Counted from the first letter of the stretch, positions 16,056 to 25,507 are shown. The stretch: DNA of 34,335 bases from an uncultured Verrucomicrobiota bacterium (GCA_903863295.1 CAIPBM010000181.1:1-34335); one strand, 5' to 3'. Numbers and translations: made by a program. The notes: generated by a model from the sequence alone, not told the origin.

Positions 16056-17132
16056 TCAATTCAGGCGCTTGGCCGAGGCCTGCGCCAGGAGACAAAGCTC
16101 CGCAGCCTTGAAGGTGTGCTCCTGGGTCATCGCATTTTCGGTGCGGTTCAGGCAATCGAGAATCAGTCGTCCGAAGAAGGGATAGCCCACCTGACCACTG
16201 CACGAGATGACCTGCTCTCCTTTTTCATCCACCAGATAAAGACGGTTTTCCTCAACTTTTTCGAAACCGATATCGATGTTTTTACGCAGCTCAATATAGC
16301 CCTTGGTGCCCAGGATGAGCAACCGTCCGTCACCCCAGGAGCGCAAGCCGTTTGGCGTGAACCAATCAACCCGCATGTAGCCCGAAGCCCCATTGTTTGC
16401 CGTCAGGGAGACTTCACCAAAGTCCTCCAGTTCCGGACGGTCGGGGTTGTTGTAATTCGCCACGGCACTGTAATTGATTCGCGCATCTGTCGCCCCAGTG
16501 AAGAACAGGAACTGCTCGCACTGGTGACTACCGATGTCGCAGAGGATGCCGCCGTATTTCTTGAACTCAAAAAACCAGTCGGGACGCGAAGGAGCGTTGA
16601 GCCGATGGGGTCCCGTCCCGATGGTCTGCAACACCCGGCCAATCGCGCCCTGTTCAATGAGCTGCCCCGCCAGGATCGAGCTTTCGTTGTGCAGCCGCTC
16701 GGAAAAATAGACCGCGTATTTCCGCGAGGTCGCTGCCACGACTTGGCGTGCCTTCTCCAGTTGCTCCAGCGAGGTGAAGGGGGCTTTGTCCGTAAAATAA
16801 TCTTTGCCCGCCTCCATGACCCGGCATCCCAACGGACCTCGGTCACACGGTACCGCTGCGGCGGCTACCAGTTTGATCTCCGGATCGTCCAGAATCGCTT
16901 CCAGGCTCGGAGCAGGTTTGACCTGCGGATATTTCTCGCAAAAAGCCTTCACCCGCGCGGGATCGGAATCGTAGACCCAACGCAGTTCTCCCCCCGCCTC
17001 CACCAATCCGTTGCATTGGCCATAGATATGTCCGTGATCCAAGTGGGTGGCGGCAAAGGGGAATTCGCCCGGTTTGCAGACCGGAGCCGGTTTGCCTTGC
17101 GGGGCAAATTTCATTCCATCGGAAATAGACAT
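16056..17132 (-). CDS. Gfo/Idh/MocA-family oxidoreductase, divergent
   Basis: The 358-residue protein has an NAD(P)-binding N-terminal part of the Gfo/Idh/MocA type (GELRWVYDSDPARVKAFCEKYPQ, ILDDPEIKLVAAAAVP) followed by the alpha/beta substrate domain (GTGPHRLNAPSRPDWFFE, GGILCDIGSHQCEQFLFFTG). The usual EKP motif is altered to TDKAP, keeping the Lys. The N-terminus (FAATHLDHGHIYGQCNGLVEAG) lacks the normal GxGxxG loop. The family oxidises or rearranges sugars and cyclitols with NAD(P). It lies only 4 bp downstream of a second, canonical family member and is very likely co-transcribed with it. Activity with the altered cofactor loop is uncertain. Confidence 0.85.
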   Translation of the reverse strand: MSISDGMKFAPQGKPAPVCKPGEFPFAATHLDHGHIYGQCNGLVEAGGELRWVYDSDPARVKAFCEKYPQVKPAPSLEAILDDPEIKLVAAAAVPCDRGPLGCRVMEAGKDYFTDKAPFTSLEQLEKARQVVAATSRKYAVYFSERLHNESSILAGQLIEQGAIGRVLQTIGTGPHRLNAPSRPDWFFEFKKYGGILCDIGSHQCEQFLFFTGATDARINYSAVANYNNPDRPELEDFGEVSLTANNGASGYMRVDWFTPNGLRSWGDGRLLILGTKGYIELRKNIDIGFEKVEENRLYLVDEKGEQVISCSGQVGYPFFGRLILDCLNRTENAMTQEHTFKAAELCLLAQASAKRLN

Positions 17133-17136
17133 AGGC

Positions 17137-18291
17137 TTAGGAGTTAAAGGATTTGGAAAAATCGGCAGATGTCGGAACCACGGCCACAGCCGCCTTCACC
17201 TTGGAACCGGCGATGTTTCTTTGCAACAACGTCTCGTAGCGTGCGCTATCCATCGGCAGGGAGACCGTCTCATTCTCCATCGAGGAAAGAATCATCGCAT
17301 TGGCCAGTTCGACCGAATGAATTCCCTCAACAGCCGGGGCGAGCAGAGGAGCGCCATCGAGAATCGACGCGACAAAATTCGTGATGATTCCGTTGTGTTG
17401 CGGCCCACGTCCCTCAATCGGGATATTGATTTCCCATGTCGGAGGGCCCACAAACAGCTTGTCGGTGGTCTGGGAATATTTCGACATTGGAATTTCGTTC
17501 CGCGTAAAGGTGAAACGATTGTTCTCCAGGACAACTTTCCCCCGTTCCGCCGCGACTTCCAAACGGTTGCTGCCCGGTGCTTCGCCCGTGGAAGTAATGA
17601 AAACACCGGTCGTGCCATCCCGGTATTTCAAGTAGGCCGTGACATCATCCTCCACTTCAATCGTGTGATAACGTCCCAATGCGGCAAAGGCGCGCACTTC
17701 ATCCGGCATACCGAAAAGCCATTGCCACAAATCGAGATTGTGCGGACATTGATTGAGCAAAACACCGCCACCTTCCCCGGCCCAAGTCGCCCGCCATCCA
17801 CCCGAATTGTAATAAGCCTGCGTGCGAAACCAGTTCGTCACCGTCCATTGAATCCGGCGTAACGCGCCCAGCTCTCCATTCTGGATTAGTTCCCGCAACT
17901 TGATGTAAAAGGGATCTGTCCGCTGGTTGAACATCGCCGCGAACACTTGTCGTCCCGGTTGATACGCGGCAATAAAGCGCTCACAATCAGCTTTGTGCAC
18001 CGAGATTGGTTTCTCCACGAGGACATGGAGACCTGCCTTCAAGGCCGCGATTCCCTCGGTCGTATGCGCAAAGTGAGGCGTGGCGATGAGCACCGCATCG
18101 ACGAGGCCGGAATTGATGAGTGCCTCCGTATCCGGGAAAAATGGAACTTGGGGAAAGCGCTCGGCTGCCTTGGGATTTTGGTCGCTGGCTGCGGTGAAAA
18201 CCGCACGCGGGATTTTACCCTCGAGAATGCTTCGCGCATGATTTGCGCCCATACTCCCCAGACCAATGATCCCGATTCGAACTTCTTTCAT
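17137..18291 (-). CDS. Gfo/Idh/MocA-family oxidoreductase, canonical
   Basis: The 384-residue protein begins MKEVRIGIIGLGSMGANHAR, a classical Rossmann dinucleotide loop (GLGSMG). It continues with VDAVLIATPHFAHTTEGIAALKAGLHVLVEKPI, which holds the catalytic EKP motif. The C-terminal domain includes GVLLNQCPHNLDLWQWLFGMP, matching the GG..D...H..D motif region. It should be an NAD(P)-dependent sugar or cyclitol dehydrogenase. It is the first gene of a two-gene operon with the dehydrogenase at 16056 and is divergent (71-bp gap) from an AraC-type regulator, which is probably its local activator. The substrate cannot be read. Confidence 0.92.
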   Translation of the reverse strand: MKEVRIGIIGLGSMGANHARSILEGKIPRAVFTAASDQNPKAAERFPQVPFFPDTEALINSGLVDAVLIATPHFAHTTEGIAALKAGLHVLVEKPISVHKADCERFIAAYQPGRQVFAAMFNQRTDPFYIKLRELIQNGELGALRRIQWTVTNWFRTQAYYNSGGWRATWAGEGGGVLLNQCPHNLDLWQWLFGMPDEVRAFAALGRYHTIEVEDDVTAYLKYRDGTTGVFITSTGEAPGSNRLEVAAERGKVVLENNRFTFTRNEIPMSKYSQTTDKLFVGPPTWEINIPIEGRGPQHNGIITNFVASILDGAPLLAPAVEGIHSVELANAMILSSMENETVSLPMDSARYETLLQRNIAGSKVKAAVAVVPTSADFSKSFNS

Positions 18292-18362
18292 GAACTCTGT
18301 TTTAGCACTTTAGAGGAGGTTTTTCCATGCACGATTGAGGCATTTAATGGCATATTTCACGC

Positions 18363-19241
18363 ATGGGCTACAAACACACGCCGTCACCTAAAAGGAAATT
18401 TTCCAGGACAGTCCAACTTCCCCGTTCGGCAAAGGGGCCCACCTTCCCGTTCAATGAAATCAAATTTGTTGGCTTGGGCGGACGACTTCACGGCCCCACC
18501 CCGCCGTCCTGGACCTGGAAAACCACCTTCCCTCATTACAATTTTTGGTTTCTCATTCGCGGCGAAGGAAAGCTCAGGTACCTCGGTAAAAATTATTTGC
18601 TCAAGCCGGGAAGCTGCTTTCTCTTTACACCCGGTTCACGTGCTTCCGGACGAAGCACCACAAATGAACCCTTTCTCAACTTCTCGATTCACTTTCTCCC
18701 GACGACCAAGGCCCTGTTCCCACACAAGGGTCTTGATCAACTGCTCGGTCACAAAGCCTGCCGGATGAATCTCTTTTTGGAGCTCGCCCGTCACTGCCAC
18801 GAAACTTACAAACGCGGGGATGAGCTCGGGCAGCATCAGGCGCGGTTCGCCGCTCTTCAAATGCTCCTGCAACTCTGGCGCGAGGCATTCGAGCCCATGC
18901 CCCAAAAGGAAGACGAAAAGATCATGGAAATCCTTTCCGAAGAAGGGAGACAGGGCACTTGCGCTATACCCGATTTGGCGCGACAGGTCGGTCTCTCCGC
19001 CTCCCAATTCACCCGCCGCGTGCACCGTATTACCGGCATGGCCCCGCGCGAATATCTGATCCGGGAACGAATCGGCCACGCCTGCGGTCTCTTGGTTGAA
19101 ACCTCACGCCCGCTCAGCGACGTGGCTGAAGCGCTGGGCTATACCGATCTTTCCTATTTCGTCCGGCAATTCCAGGCGGTCATGAAAACCACTCCCGCCC
19201 GCTTCCGTCGCCAAAGCGCGAATCATCCCGTATTGTCTTGA
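18363..19241 (+). CDS. AraC-family transcriptional regulator with cupin sensor domain
   Basis: The 292-residue protein has an N-terminal cupin-like ligand domain (HYNFWFLIRGEGKLRYLGKN, LLKPGSCFLFTPGS, residues about 55-110). The C-terminal AraC/XylS double helix-turn-helix includes IPDLARQVGLSASQFTRRVH and the signature ending SDVAEALGYTDLSYFVRQFQ, residues about 190-285. Such regulators bind a sugar or derivative and control the neighbouring genes. The divergent dehydrogenase pair at 16056-18291 is the likely target, with the operator in the 71-bp gap. The ATG at 18363 gives MGYKHTPSPKRK. Some antisense frames are also open here but carry no family signature. Confidence 0.9.
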   Translation: MGYKHTPSPKRKFSRTVQLPRSAKGPTFPFNEIKFVGLGGRLHGPTPPSWTWKTTFPHYNFWFLIRGEGKLRYLGKNYLLKPGSCFLFTPGSRASGRSTTNEPFLNFSIHFLPTTKALFPHKGLDQLLGHKACRMNLFLELARHCHETYKRGDELGQHQARFAALQMLLQLWREAFEPMPQKEDEKIMEILSEEGRQGTCAIPDLARQVGLSASQFTRRVHRITGMAPREYLIRERIGHACGLLVETSRPLSDVAEALGYTDLSYFVRQFQAVMKTTPARFRRQSANHPVLS

Positions 19242-19343
19242 GAAAATTGCCTCAAGCCTGACTGAAGCGGAGCCAGCTCAACATCACAGCCGAGACAAAG
19301 CAGTCGCTCATGCCGCCAGGAATCTAAAGCAACAAGTGAATCC

Positions 19344-19787
19344 CTAAAGAACCTGAGCCAGCAGCTTCCCACTCTGGCGCTTGACCATGTCGACGAGACT
19401 TTCCTTGGCCTTGACGCCGAGAAGCTCCTCAATCTTTTGCGTGATCGTCGGCATACCAAAGGGCTTCGGCACCAGCGCGTCAAAACCAGCCGCCTTGGCT
19501 TCTGCCGTTAACTTTTCATCAAAAAGCCCGCTGATCAGTACATACTTGGCCTCAGGAAAAAGCGGCATCAATTTCTTCTTCAGTACAATACCGTTGTCAC
19601 CGGGCATGTTGTAATCGATCAGAAAAACAATCCGGTCCGAACTGGGCGGAAAAATGCGCAGCGTCGATTCCGCATCCAAAAAACAGGTCACGTCGAATTT
19701 CAGCTTAAGCCAGTCCCGGAGCAAATTATTGGCCTCAACGTTATCTTCAACGATGACGATACGATGCATGGTTTCGGCGTGGGGCAT
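19344..19787 (-). CDS. Stand-alone response regulator (CheY-like receiver)
   Basis: The 147-residue protein is a single receiver domain: VIVEDN (acidic E14-D15), phosphoacceptor D58 in FLIDYNMPGDNG, switch S86 (VLISG) and K108 (LVPKPF). A short extra helix of about 20 residues follows, with no DNA-binding or output domain. It may signal by protein-protein contact. An internal Met at residue 7 (MHRIVIVEDN) is a possible alternative start; neither start has a clear Shine-Dalgarno. A second receiver gene lies 45 bp upstream on the same strand; no histidine kinase is in the window. Confidence 0.88.
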   Translation of the reverse strand: MPHAETMHRIVIVEDNVEANNLLRDWLKLKFDVTCFLDAESTLRIFPPSSDRIVFLIDYNMPGDNGIVLKKKLMPLFPEAKYVLISGLFDEKLTAEAKAAGFDALVPKPFGMPTITQKIEELLGVKAKESLVDMVKRQSGKLLAQVL

Positions 19788-19832
19788 GGTAAGATTGGGA
19801 ATCCTGAAGTGCTAAGTCAAATATCGTTCGCC

Positions 19833-20225
19833 CTAGGCTGCGGCAGATAAAAGACCGGCAATATTATCCTCCAGGATCATGAAATCGAATGGTTTGAGGA
19901 TCAACGCATCCAGCCCAAGATTCCGGGTACTCTCGGCCATCTCATAGCTCATCTCACCGGTGATCAGGATGTACTTGGCCTGCGCAAATTTATCCCGGAG
20001 GTGCTTGAATAGTTCAATGCCATCCTTACCCGGCAGCTTATAATCGAGAATGAAAACCGTGACGTCTTTAAATCCGGTCTCGGCGGCAAGGGCTTCTTCC
20101 GCACTCGCGAAAACTTGTACAGTATTTCTACCACTGAAAAAGTCGTTGAGCGACTGGCTGATGTAGAGGTCATCTTCTACGATGACAATATGTTGTTCTT
20201 TGATCTGACGGGGCACAACTTTCAA
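19833..20225 (-). CDS. Stand-alone response regulator (CheY-like receiver)
   Basis: The 130-residue receiver domain has IVIVEDD (E17-D18-D19), phosphoacceptor D61 in FILDYKLPGKDG, T89 (ILITG) and K111 (LILKPF). The frame has no ATG at its start: TTG at 20225 gives MKVVPRQIKEQ, and GTG at 20216 is an equally plausible start. An in-frame TGA lies a few codons further upstream. There is no output domain. Together with the receiver at 19344 it forms a tandem pair, similar in order and motifs, probably by duplication; the partner kinase is elsewhere. Confidence 0.87.
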   Translation of the reverse strand: MKVVPRQIKEQHIVIVEDDLYISQSLNDFFSGRNTVQVFASAEEALAAETGFKDVTVFILDYKLPGKDGIELFKHLRDKFAQAKYILITGEMSYEMAESTRNLGLDALILKPFDFMILEDNIAGLLSAAA

Positions 20226-20348
20226 AATATCGCATCATGCCCCGACGGCAAGAACAATATCTTTAGCGATTGAGTTGCTAAACCGTAAACACTTTGAACA
20301 GAGCTTTAGAAACAAGCCTATCCATCCAAGCCATTAAATTCGGGCAAC

Positions 20349-20381
20349 AAAAAAGCCGGACTGTTGCCAGTCCGGCTTTTT
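20349..20381 (-). terminator. Rho-independent terminator after groEL
   Basis: The stem arms AAAAGCCGGACT (20351-20362) and AGTCCGGCTTTT (20369-20380) are perfect complements around a 6-base loop GTTGCC, with T-rich tails in both directions. It lies 52 bp past the groEL stop codon. It could also stop transcription on the plus strand. Confidence 0.92.
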
Positions 20382-20432
20382 CGAGAGCGCAGACGGCAGC
20401 AGGGTAAGAACCCGGCCGCCCTCCGCTGGACT

Positions 20433-22121
<1,689 letters not shown>

Positions 22122-22418
22122 TTAGGCGAGAATGCCGAGGATATCGTCTTCGCGCAGAACCTGGTAAGAGGTGCCGTCGATCTTGATTTCAGTGCCACCG
22201 TATTTGCTGATGAGCACCTTGTCGCCGATCTTGACTTCGAAGGGCAGTTTCTTGCCTTCGTCATCCAGCTTGCCGGTTCCAATGGCGATGACTTTCGCTT
22301 CCTGGGGTTTTTCCTTCGCGGTGTCAGGAATGATGATGCCGCCTTTTTTGACTTCTCCCTCTTCGATCGGCTGCACAAGCACCCGGTCGCCGAGAGGACG
22401 GAATGTTGGGTTTGCCAT
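22122..22418 (-). CDS. groS: 10-kDa co-chaperonin GroES
   Basis: The 98-residue lid of the GroEL chamber starts [20 protein letters not shown]. It carries the mobile loop [20 protein letters not shown] and ends [17 protein letters not shown]. The ATG at 22418 is chosen because AAAGGAGA lies just upstream and family length and N-terminus match. The frame stays open to 22514 but that extension is arginine-rich and overlaps an inverted repeat, so it is not coding. No CIRCE element (TTAGCACTC-N9-GAGTGCTAA) is seen upstream. Confidence 0.98.
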   Translation of the reverse strand: MANPTFRPLGDRVLVQPIEEGEVKKGGIIIPDTAKEKPQEAKVIAIGTGKLDDEGKKLPFEVKIGDKVLISKYGGTEIKIDGTSYQVLREDDILGILA

Positions 22419-22458
22419 ATTCTGTCTCCTTTCGTTTGTTGTTGGTTGTTTTGAAATT

Positions 22459-22546
22459 GTCATCCGTTGCCTTCGGTAGCCGTCGCGCGCCGCGCGACGG
22501 TCAGTCCATCGCAAGCCCTGCGACGGCTACCTAAACCAGGGATGAC
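22459..22546. repeat. Paired-hairpin inverted repeat upstream of groES
   Basis: The outer arms are GTCATCC (22459-22465) and GGATGAC (22540-22546). Middle arms are GGTAGCCGTCGC (22475-22486) and GCGACGGCTACC (22520-22531). A perfect inner hairpin CCGTCGCGCG-c-CGCGCGACGG lies at 22480-22500. The nested design matches the REPIN-like elements at 31625 and 34216, and it shares the GGTAGCCG end with the latter. It lies 41-128 bp before the groES start and may affect groESL transcription or mRNA folding. Confidence 0.7.
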
Positions 22547-22558
22547 AAAAGTTTGAAA

Positions 22559-22813
22559 TTAGTCTTCCGTCACCGCGATCACGTTCGCCGCCACAATGAC
22601 GTGCTTCGTGACCTCGCCGTCCATGAGCAGGATAAACTGACAATTCTCCGTCCAAGCCACCGATTGGGCCGTGGCTTTGACCGTCTTGTCCTTGGTGACA
22701 ATGCTGTAGGTCTTTTCCTTGGCCGTCTCGACCGCAGGTGGTGTGGGCGCAGGCGTTGAAACCAGGTTCAAGGCCGGAAGCACTGCCGTTTTCTCAGGTG
22801 TTTTCTCGCTCAT
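22559..22813 (-). CDS. Small hypothetical protein in chaperone cluster
   Basis: The 84-residue product starts MSEKTPEKTAVLPALNLVST, followed by a Pro/Thr-rich stretch. A compact part follows that looks beta-rich (KTYSIVTKDKTVKATAQSVAW, CQFILLMDGEVTKHVIVAANVIAV). I do not recognise a family. Support for its reality: a plausible AAGG site before the ATG at 22813, the same strand and orientation as dnaK and groESL, and a sensible amino-acid mix. The C-terminal part could bind a partner as a small beta-barrel; that is a guess from the hydrophobic alternation. Confidence 0.6.
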   Translation of the reverse strand: MSEKTPEKTAVLPALNLVSTPAPTPPAVETAKEKTYSIVTKDKTVKATAQSVAWTENCQFILLMDGEVTKHVIVAANVIAVTED

Positions 22814-22859
22814 GTTTTACCTTTTAGTCCTCAATATTTACTGAAAAATTCAAGCCTCA

Positions 22860-22888
22860 GAGGTAGCCGCCGCTGTCCCTAGCGGCGG
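22860..22888. repeat. Single arm of the valS REPIN-like element
   Basis: Twenty-nine bases beginning GAGGTAGCCGCCGCTG and ending CCTAGCGGCGG are identical to the arm at 34218-34246 inside valS. The arm forms its own hairpin, CCGCCGCT-gtccct-AGCGGCGG. No inverted partner is found next to it, so this is a solo copy. Confidence 0.85.
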
Positions 22889-22935
22889 ATGTCCCGCTTC
22901 AACCCCTACAGGGTTGGAACCGCTCGGGCGACCTA

Positions 22936-22966
22936 CCCAGGGTAGGCGCTGCGCGCCAACCCTGGG
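22936..22966. repeat. Inverted repeat with 13-bp arms
   Basis: CCCAGGGTAGGCG pairs with CGCCAACCCTGGG across a 5-base loop, with one A-A mismatch inside. It lies among other hairpins in the repeat block between dnaK's downstream ORF and the next small ORF. Confidence 0.65.
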
Positions 22967-23022
22967 CTGTATTAGAGCAACCCTTTCAGGGTTGCATTCG
23001 TGTCCGTGTAGGATGCCAATAT

Positions 23023-23286
23023 TCATACGAGCTTATAGCCACCATTTTCGTCTACGCTCAATCTCTCTACTTGAGACTGGCTAAGGGGAATAGAGATAAA
23101 TTCATTAGTCCCCTCAGTCTTGCGCGTATCTATCGTAAGAAATCCGGAACCGTTAACAAGATGCGTAACCCTAAGGTAACCTATTCCGGCACCTACGGTG
23201 ATTTCACTAGTAGAGTAAACCACCGGCTTGGAGTTAAAGCTCAACAGATTGATTACTGGATACTCAAAAACTTCCTCAGCAATCAT
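23023..23286 (-). CDS. Small hypothetical protein overlapping the dnaK stop
   Basis: The 87-residue product begins [20 protein letters not shown] and contains [20 protein letters not shown] and [17 protein letters not shown] recognise no family. Its ATG (23284-23286) overlaps the dnaK TGA as ATGA, and the preceding bases AAAAGGGGAAGAA form a good ribosome binding site. Coupled translation with dnaK is therefore likely and the ORF is probably real. The base composition is lower in GC than its neighbours, hinting at more recent acquisition. Confidence 0.6.
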   Translation of the reverse strand: MIAEEVFEYPVINLLSFNSKPVVYSTSEITVGAGIGYLRVTHLVNGSGFLTIDTRKTEGTNEFISIPLSQSQVERLSVDENGGYKLV

Positions 23287-25244
23287 TTCTTCCCCTTTTT
23301 GTCGTCCTTATCGACCATCTCGAAATCCGCATCGACCACATCATCCTTGCCGGTCGAGCCGGTGGGAGGTGTGTGCGGCTCGGGAGCGCCTTCGGGGTGG
23401 CCTGCGCCAGCTTGTCCCTGTTGCGCAGCGGCGGCGGCCTGCTTGTAAAGTTCCTCGGAAACGGCGCTGACTTTCTTGCTCAGCGATTCAACCGCGGCTT
23501 TGATCTCGGTCTCGTCGTCCTTCGTCAGGGCGTCCTTGACCTTCTTGATCTCTTCCTCGATCTCCGTCTTCTTCGCGGCATCAACTTTTTCGCCCAAGTC
23601 CTTGAGCATCTTTTCCGCGCCATAAGCTGCGGAATCGGCGTTGTTGCGGAGCTCAATCTTTTCCTTGGCTTTCTTGTCGTCCTCGGCATGCGCCTCGGCG
23701 TCCCTGGTCATCTTCTCGACCTCGTCCTTGGAAAGACCGCTCGAACCGGTGATCGAAATCTTCTGCTCCTTGCCTGTGCCAATGTCCTTGGCCGAGACAT
23801 GGAGAATGCCGTTGGCATCAATATCAAAAGTCACTTCGATTTGCGGTGTGCCGCGAGGGGCGGGCGGAATGCCATCGAGATGGAAAGTGCCGAGCTGCTT
23901 GTTGTCGCGGGCCAGCGGACGCTCGCCCTGCAGCACCTTGATTTCCACGCCGGGCTGATTGTCGGAGTAAGTGGAGAACGTCTGCGACTTCTTGGTCGGG
24001 ATCGTCGTGTTGCGCGGGATCATCGGCGTCGCCACGGAACCGGCGGTTTCGATGGCCAGCGTCAGCGGCGTCACGTCGAGCAGGAGCACGTCCTTGACGT
24101 CGCCCTTGATCACGCCGCCCTGGATGGCCGCGCCGACCGCGACGACTTCGTCCGGATTCACACCCTTGTGCGGCTCCTTGTTCACGAGCTTCCGCGCGAC
24201 TTCAATGATCTTGGGCATGCGGGTCATGCCGCCGACGAGCACCAGTTCATCGATCTGCGCCGCCGTGATCTTCGCGTCACTGAGGCACGCGTTGACCGGC
24301 TTGATCGTCCGCTCCGTGAGCGCATCGGTGAGTTGTTCCAGCTTGGCCCGGGTCAGATCCTTGCGGATGTGCTTCGGTCCCGTCTGGTCCGCCGTGATGA
24401 ACGGCAGATTGATTTCGTAGGTCTGCGAGGACGAAAGGGCGATCTTCGCCTTTTCCGATTCCTCTTTCAGACGCTGGATTGCGTCCGGCTGACCTTTTAA
24501 GTCGATTCCACTTTCAGTTTTAAATTCGGCCAGCAACCAATCCATGATCGCGTTGTCCCAGTCATCGCCGCCGAGGTGAGTGTCACCGTTCGTCGCCTTG
24601 ACTTCAAACACGCCGTCGCCGATTTCGAGCACGGAAATATCGAACGTGCCGCCGCCCAAGTCATAGACCGCAATCTTCTCGTCCGACTTCTTGTCGAGCC
24701 CGTACGCGAGCGAGGCCGCCGTCGGTTCGTTGACGATGCGCAGCACTTCCAGTCCCGCGATGCGACCCGCGTCCTTGGTGGCGTGACGCTGACTGTCGTT
24801 GAAATAAGCCGGAACGGTGATGACCGCCTGGGTGATCTTTTCGCCGAGCTTCGCCTCGGCATCAGCCTTGAGCTTGGCCAGGATGAAGGAGGAAACTTCC
24901 TCGGGCGAGTAGGTCTTCTTTTCACCCTTCACTTCCACTTCGATATGCGCGTCGCCATTCTTGGCTTCGACGAGCTTGTAGGGAACGCGGGCCTGTTCGC
25001 CCTTCACTTCGGAAAACTTGCGCCCCATGAACCGCTTTACTGAGAAAATCGTATTCTTGGAGTTCGTGACGGCCTGGCGTTTCGCCGCCTGCCCCACGAG
25101 CCGCTCCCCGTTCTTGGTAAAAGCCACGATCGACGGAGTCGTCCGTGCGCCCTCGGAATTTTCCAGAACCACCGGCTCGCCATTTTCCATGACCGCCATG
25201 CAGGAGTTCGTCGTACCCAAATCAATGCCTAAAATCTTTGCCAT
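23283..25244 (-). CDS. dnaK: Chaperone protein DnaK (Hsp70)
   Basis: The 653-residue Hsp70 starts [20 protein letters not shown]. The ATPase domain has the phosphate loops ([29 protein letters not shown] and [12 protein letters not shown]) and the [20 protein letters not shown] segment. The substrate domain starts near [16 protein letters not shown]. The C-terminal lid is helical and ends with a Gly/Ala/Gln-rich linker and an acidic [15 protein letters not shown] tail. The frame remains open upstream to a GTG at 25262, but ATG 25244 is the family start. DnaJ and GrpE are not adjacent in the window. A small ORF overlaps its stop codon. Confidence 0.98.
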   Translation of the reverse strand: MAKILGIDLGTTNSCMAVMENGEPVVLENSEGARTTPSIVAFTKNGERLVGQAAKRQAVTNSKNTIFSVKRFMGRKFSEVKGEQARVPYKLVEAKNGDAHIEVEVKGEKKTYSPEEVSSFILAKLKADAEAKLGEKITQAVITVPAYFNDSQRHATKDAGRIAGLEVLRIVNEPTAASLAYGLDKKSDEKIAVYDLGGGTFDISVLEIGDGVFEVKATNGDTHLGGDDWDNAIMDWLLAEFKTESGIDLKGQPDAIQRLKEESEKAKIALSSSQTYEINLPFITADQTGPKHIRKDLTRAKLEQLTDALTERTIKPVNACLSDAKITAAQIDELVLVGGMTRMPKIIEVARKLVNKEPHKGVNPDEVVAVGAAIQGGVIKGDVKDVLLLDVTPLTLAIETAGSVATPMIPRNTTIPTKKSQTFSTYSDNQPGVEIKVLQGERPLARDNKQLGTFHLDGIPPAPRGTPQIEVTFDIDANGILHVSAKDIGTGKEQKISITGSSGLSKDEVEKMTRDAEAHAEDDKKAKEKIELRNNADSAAYGAEKMLKDLGEKVDAAKKTEIEEEIKKVKDALTKDDETEIKAAVESLSKKVSAVSEELYKQAAAAAQQGQAGAGHPEGAPEPHTPPTGSTGKDDVVDADFEMVDKDDKKGKK

Positions 25245-25396
25245 ATACCGCCTGCTCTGCACAAAGCGGGCCGCGCCTCATTCATATTTACAACAACCTC
25301 GTTATAATGCTTTTACACATAATCCCGTCCGTCTACCTTTCTCGAATTTTCACTTTCAAGCGCCATTATGACCCACTAAGCGCGACATAATAGCCC

Positions 25397-25452
25397 GTCA
25401 CGCTTGACTCGTTGTCGGGGTGGCCAAAGGCCATAGGAGGTCGCCCCGTGAC
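25397..25452. repeat. Nested inverted repeat
   Basis: GTCACG (25397-25402) pairs with CGTGAC (25447-25452). Inside, GGGG pairs with CCCC and TGGCC-aaa-GGCCA (25421-25433) forms a hairpin. The multi-hairpin design is like other intergenic elements in the window. Confidence 0.4.
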
Positions 25453-25482
25453 ATCCATATAGACCATTCACCTTCCTCCTCC

Positions 25483-25507
25483 GTCATCCTGAGATTGTCG
25501 AAGGATC
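25483..25507. repeat. GTCATCCTGAG...GTCGAAGGA intergenic repeat, copy 2
   Basis: This shorter copy starts GTCATCCTGAG and ends GTCGAAGGATC, like the copy at 14177-14213, with the middle GCGGAGC part replaced by ATT. Confidence 0.55.

Larger units (their letters stand above)
22814..23022. other. Hairpin-rich repeat block between two small ORFs
   Basis: This non-coding 209-bp stretch holds a series of inverted repeats: the valS-type arm (22860-22888), CAACCC-n5-GGGTTG (22900-22916), a 13-bp arm pair CCCAGGGTAGGCG / CGCCAACCCTGGG (22936-22966), and GCAACCCT-ttc-AGGGTTGC (22977-22995). No open frame or RNA gene was recognised. Confidence 0.65.

Noticed and set aside
15897..17147. 416-codon plus-strand frame across the radical SAM end and the first dehydrogenase
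   Set aside because: It overlaps two well-supported genes and reads as composition-driven sequence without motifs.
22419..22514. N-terminal extension of GroES
   Set aside because: The extension is Arg/Gln-rich and overlaps the inverted repeat. A strong AAAGGAGA site precedes the ATG at 22418 and the family starts there.
22419..22558. CIRCE/HrcA operator before groES
   Set aside because: No TTAGCACTC-N9-GAGTGCTAA or close variant was found. The inverted repeats there are GC-rich and of the dispersed type.
23373..24500. 375-codon open frame on the plus strand opposite dnaK
   Set aside because: It is an antisense shadow of dnaK with an Arg/Leu/Asp-biased composition and no recognisable domain.
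25245..25262. GTG start for DnaK six codons upstream
   Set aside because: [14 protein letters not shown] is the standard Hsp70 start; the extra six residues have no counterpart.
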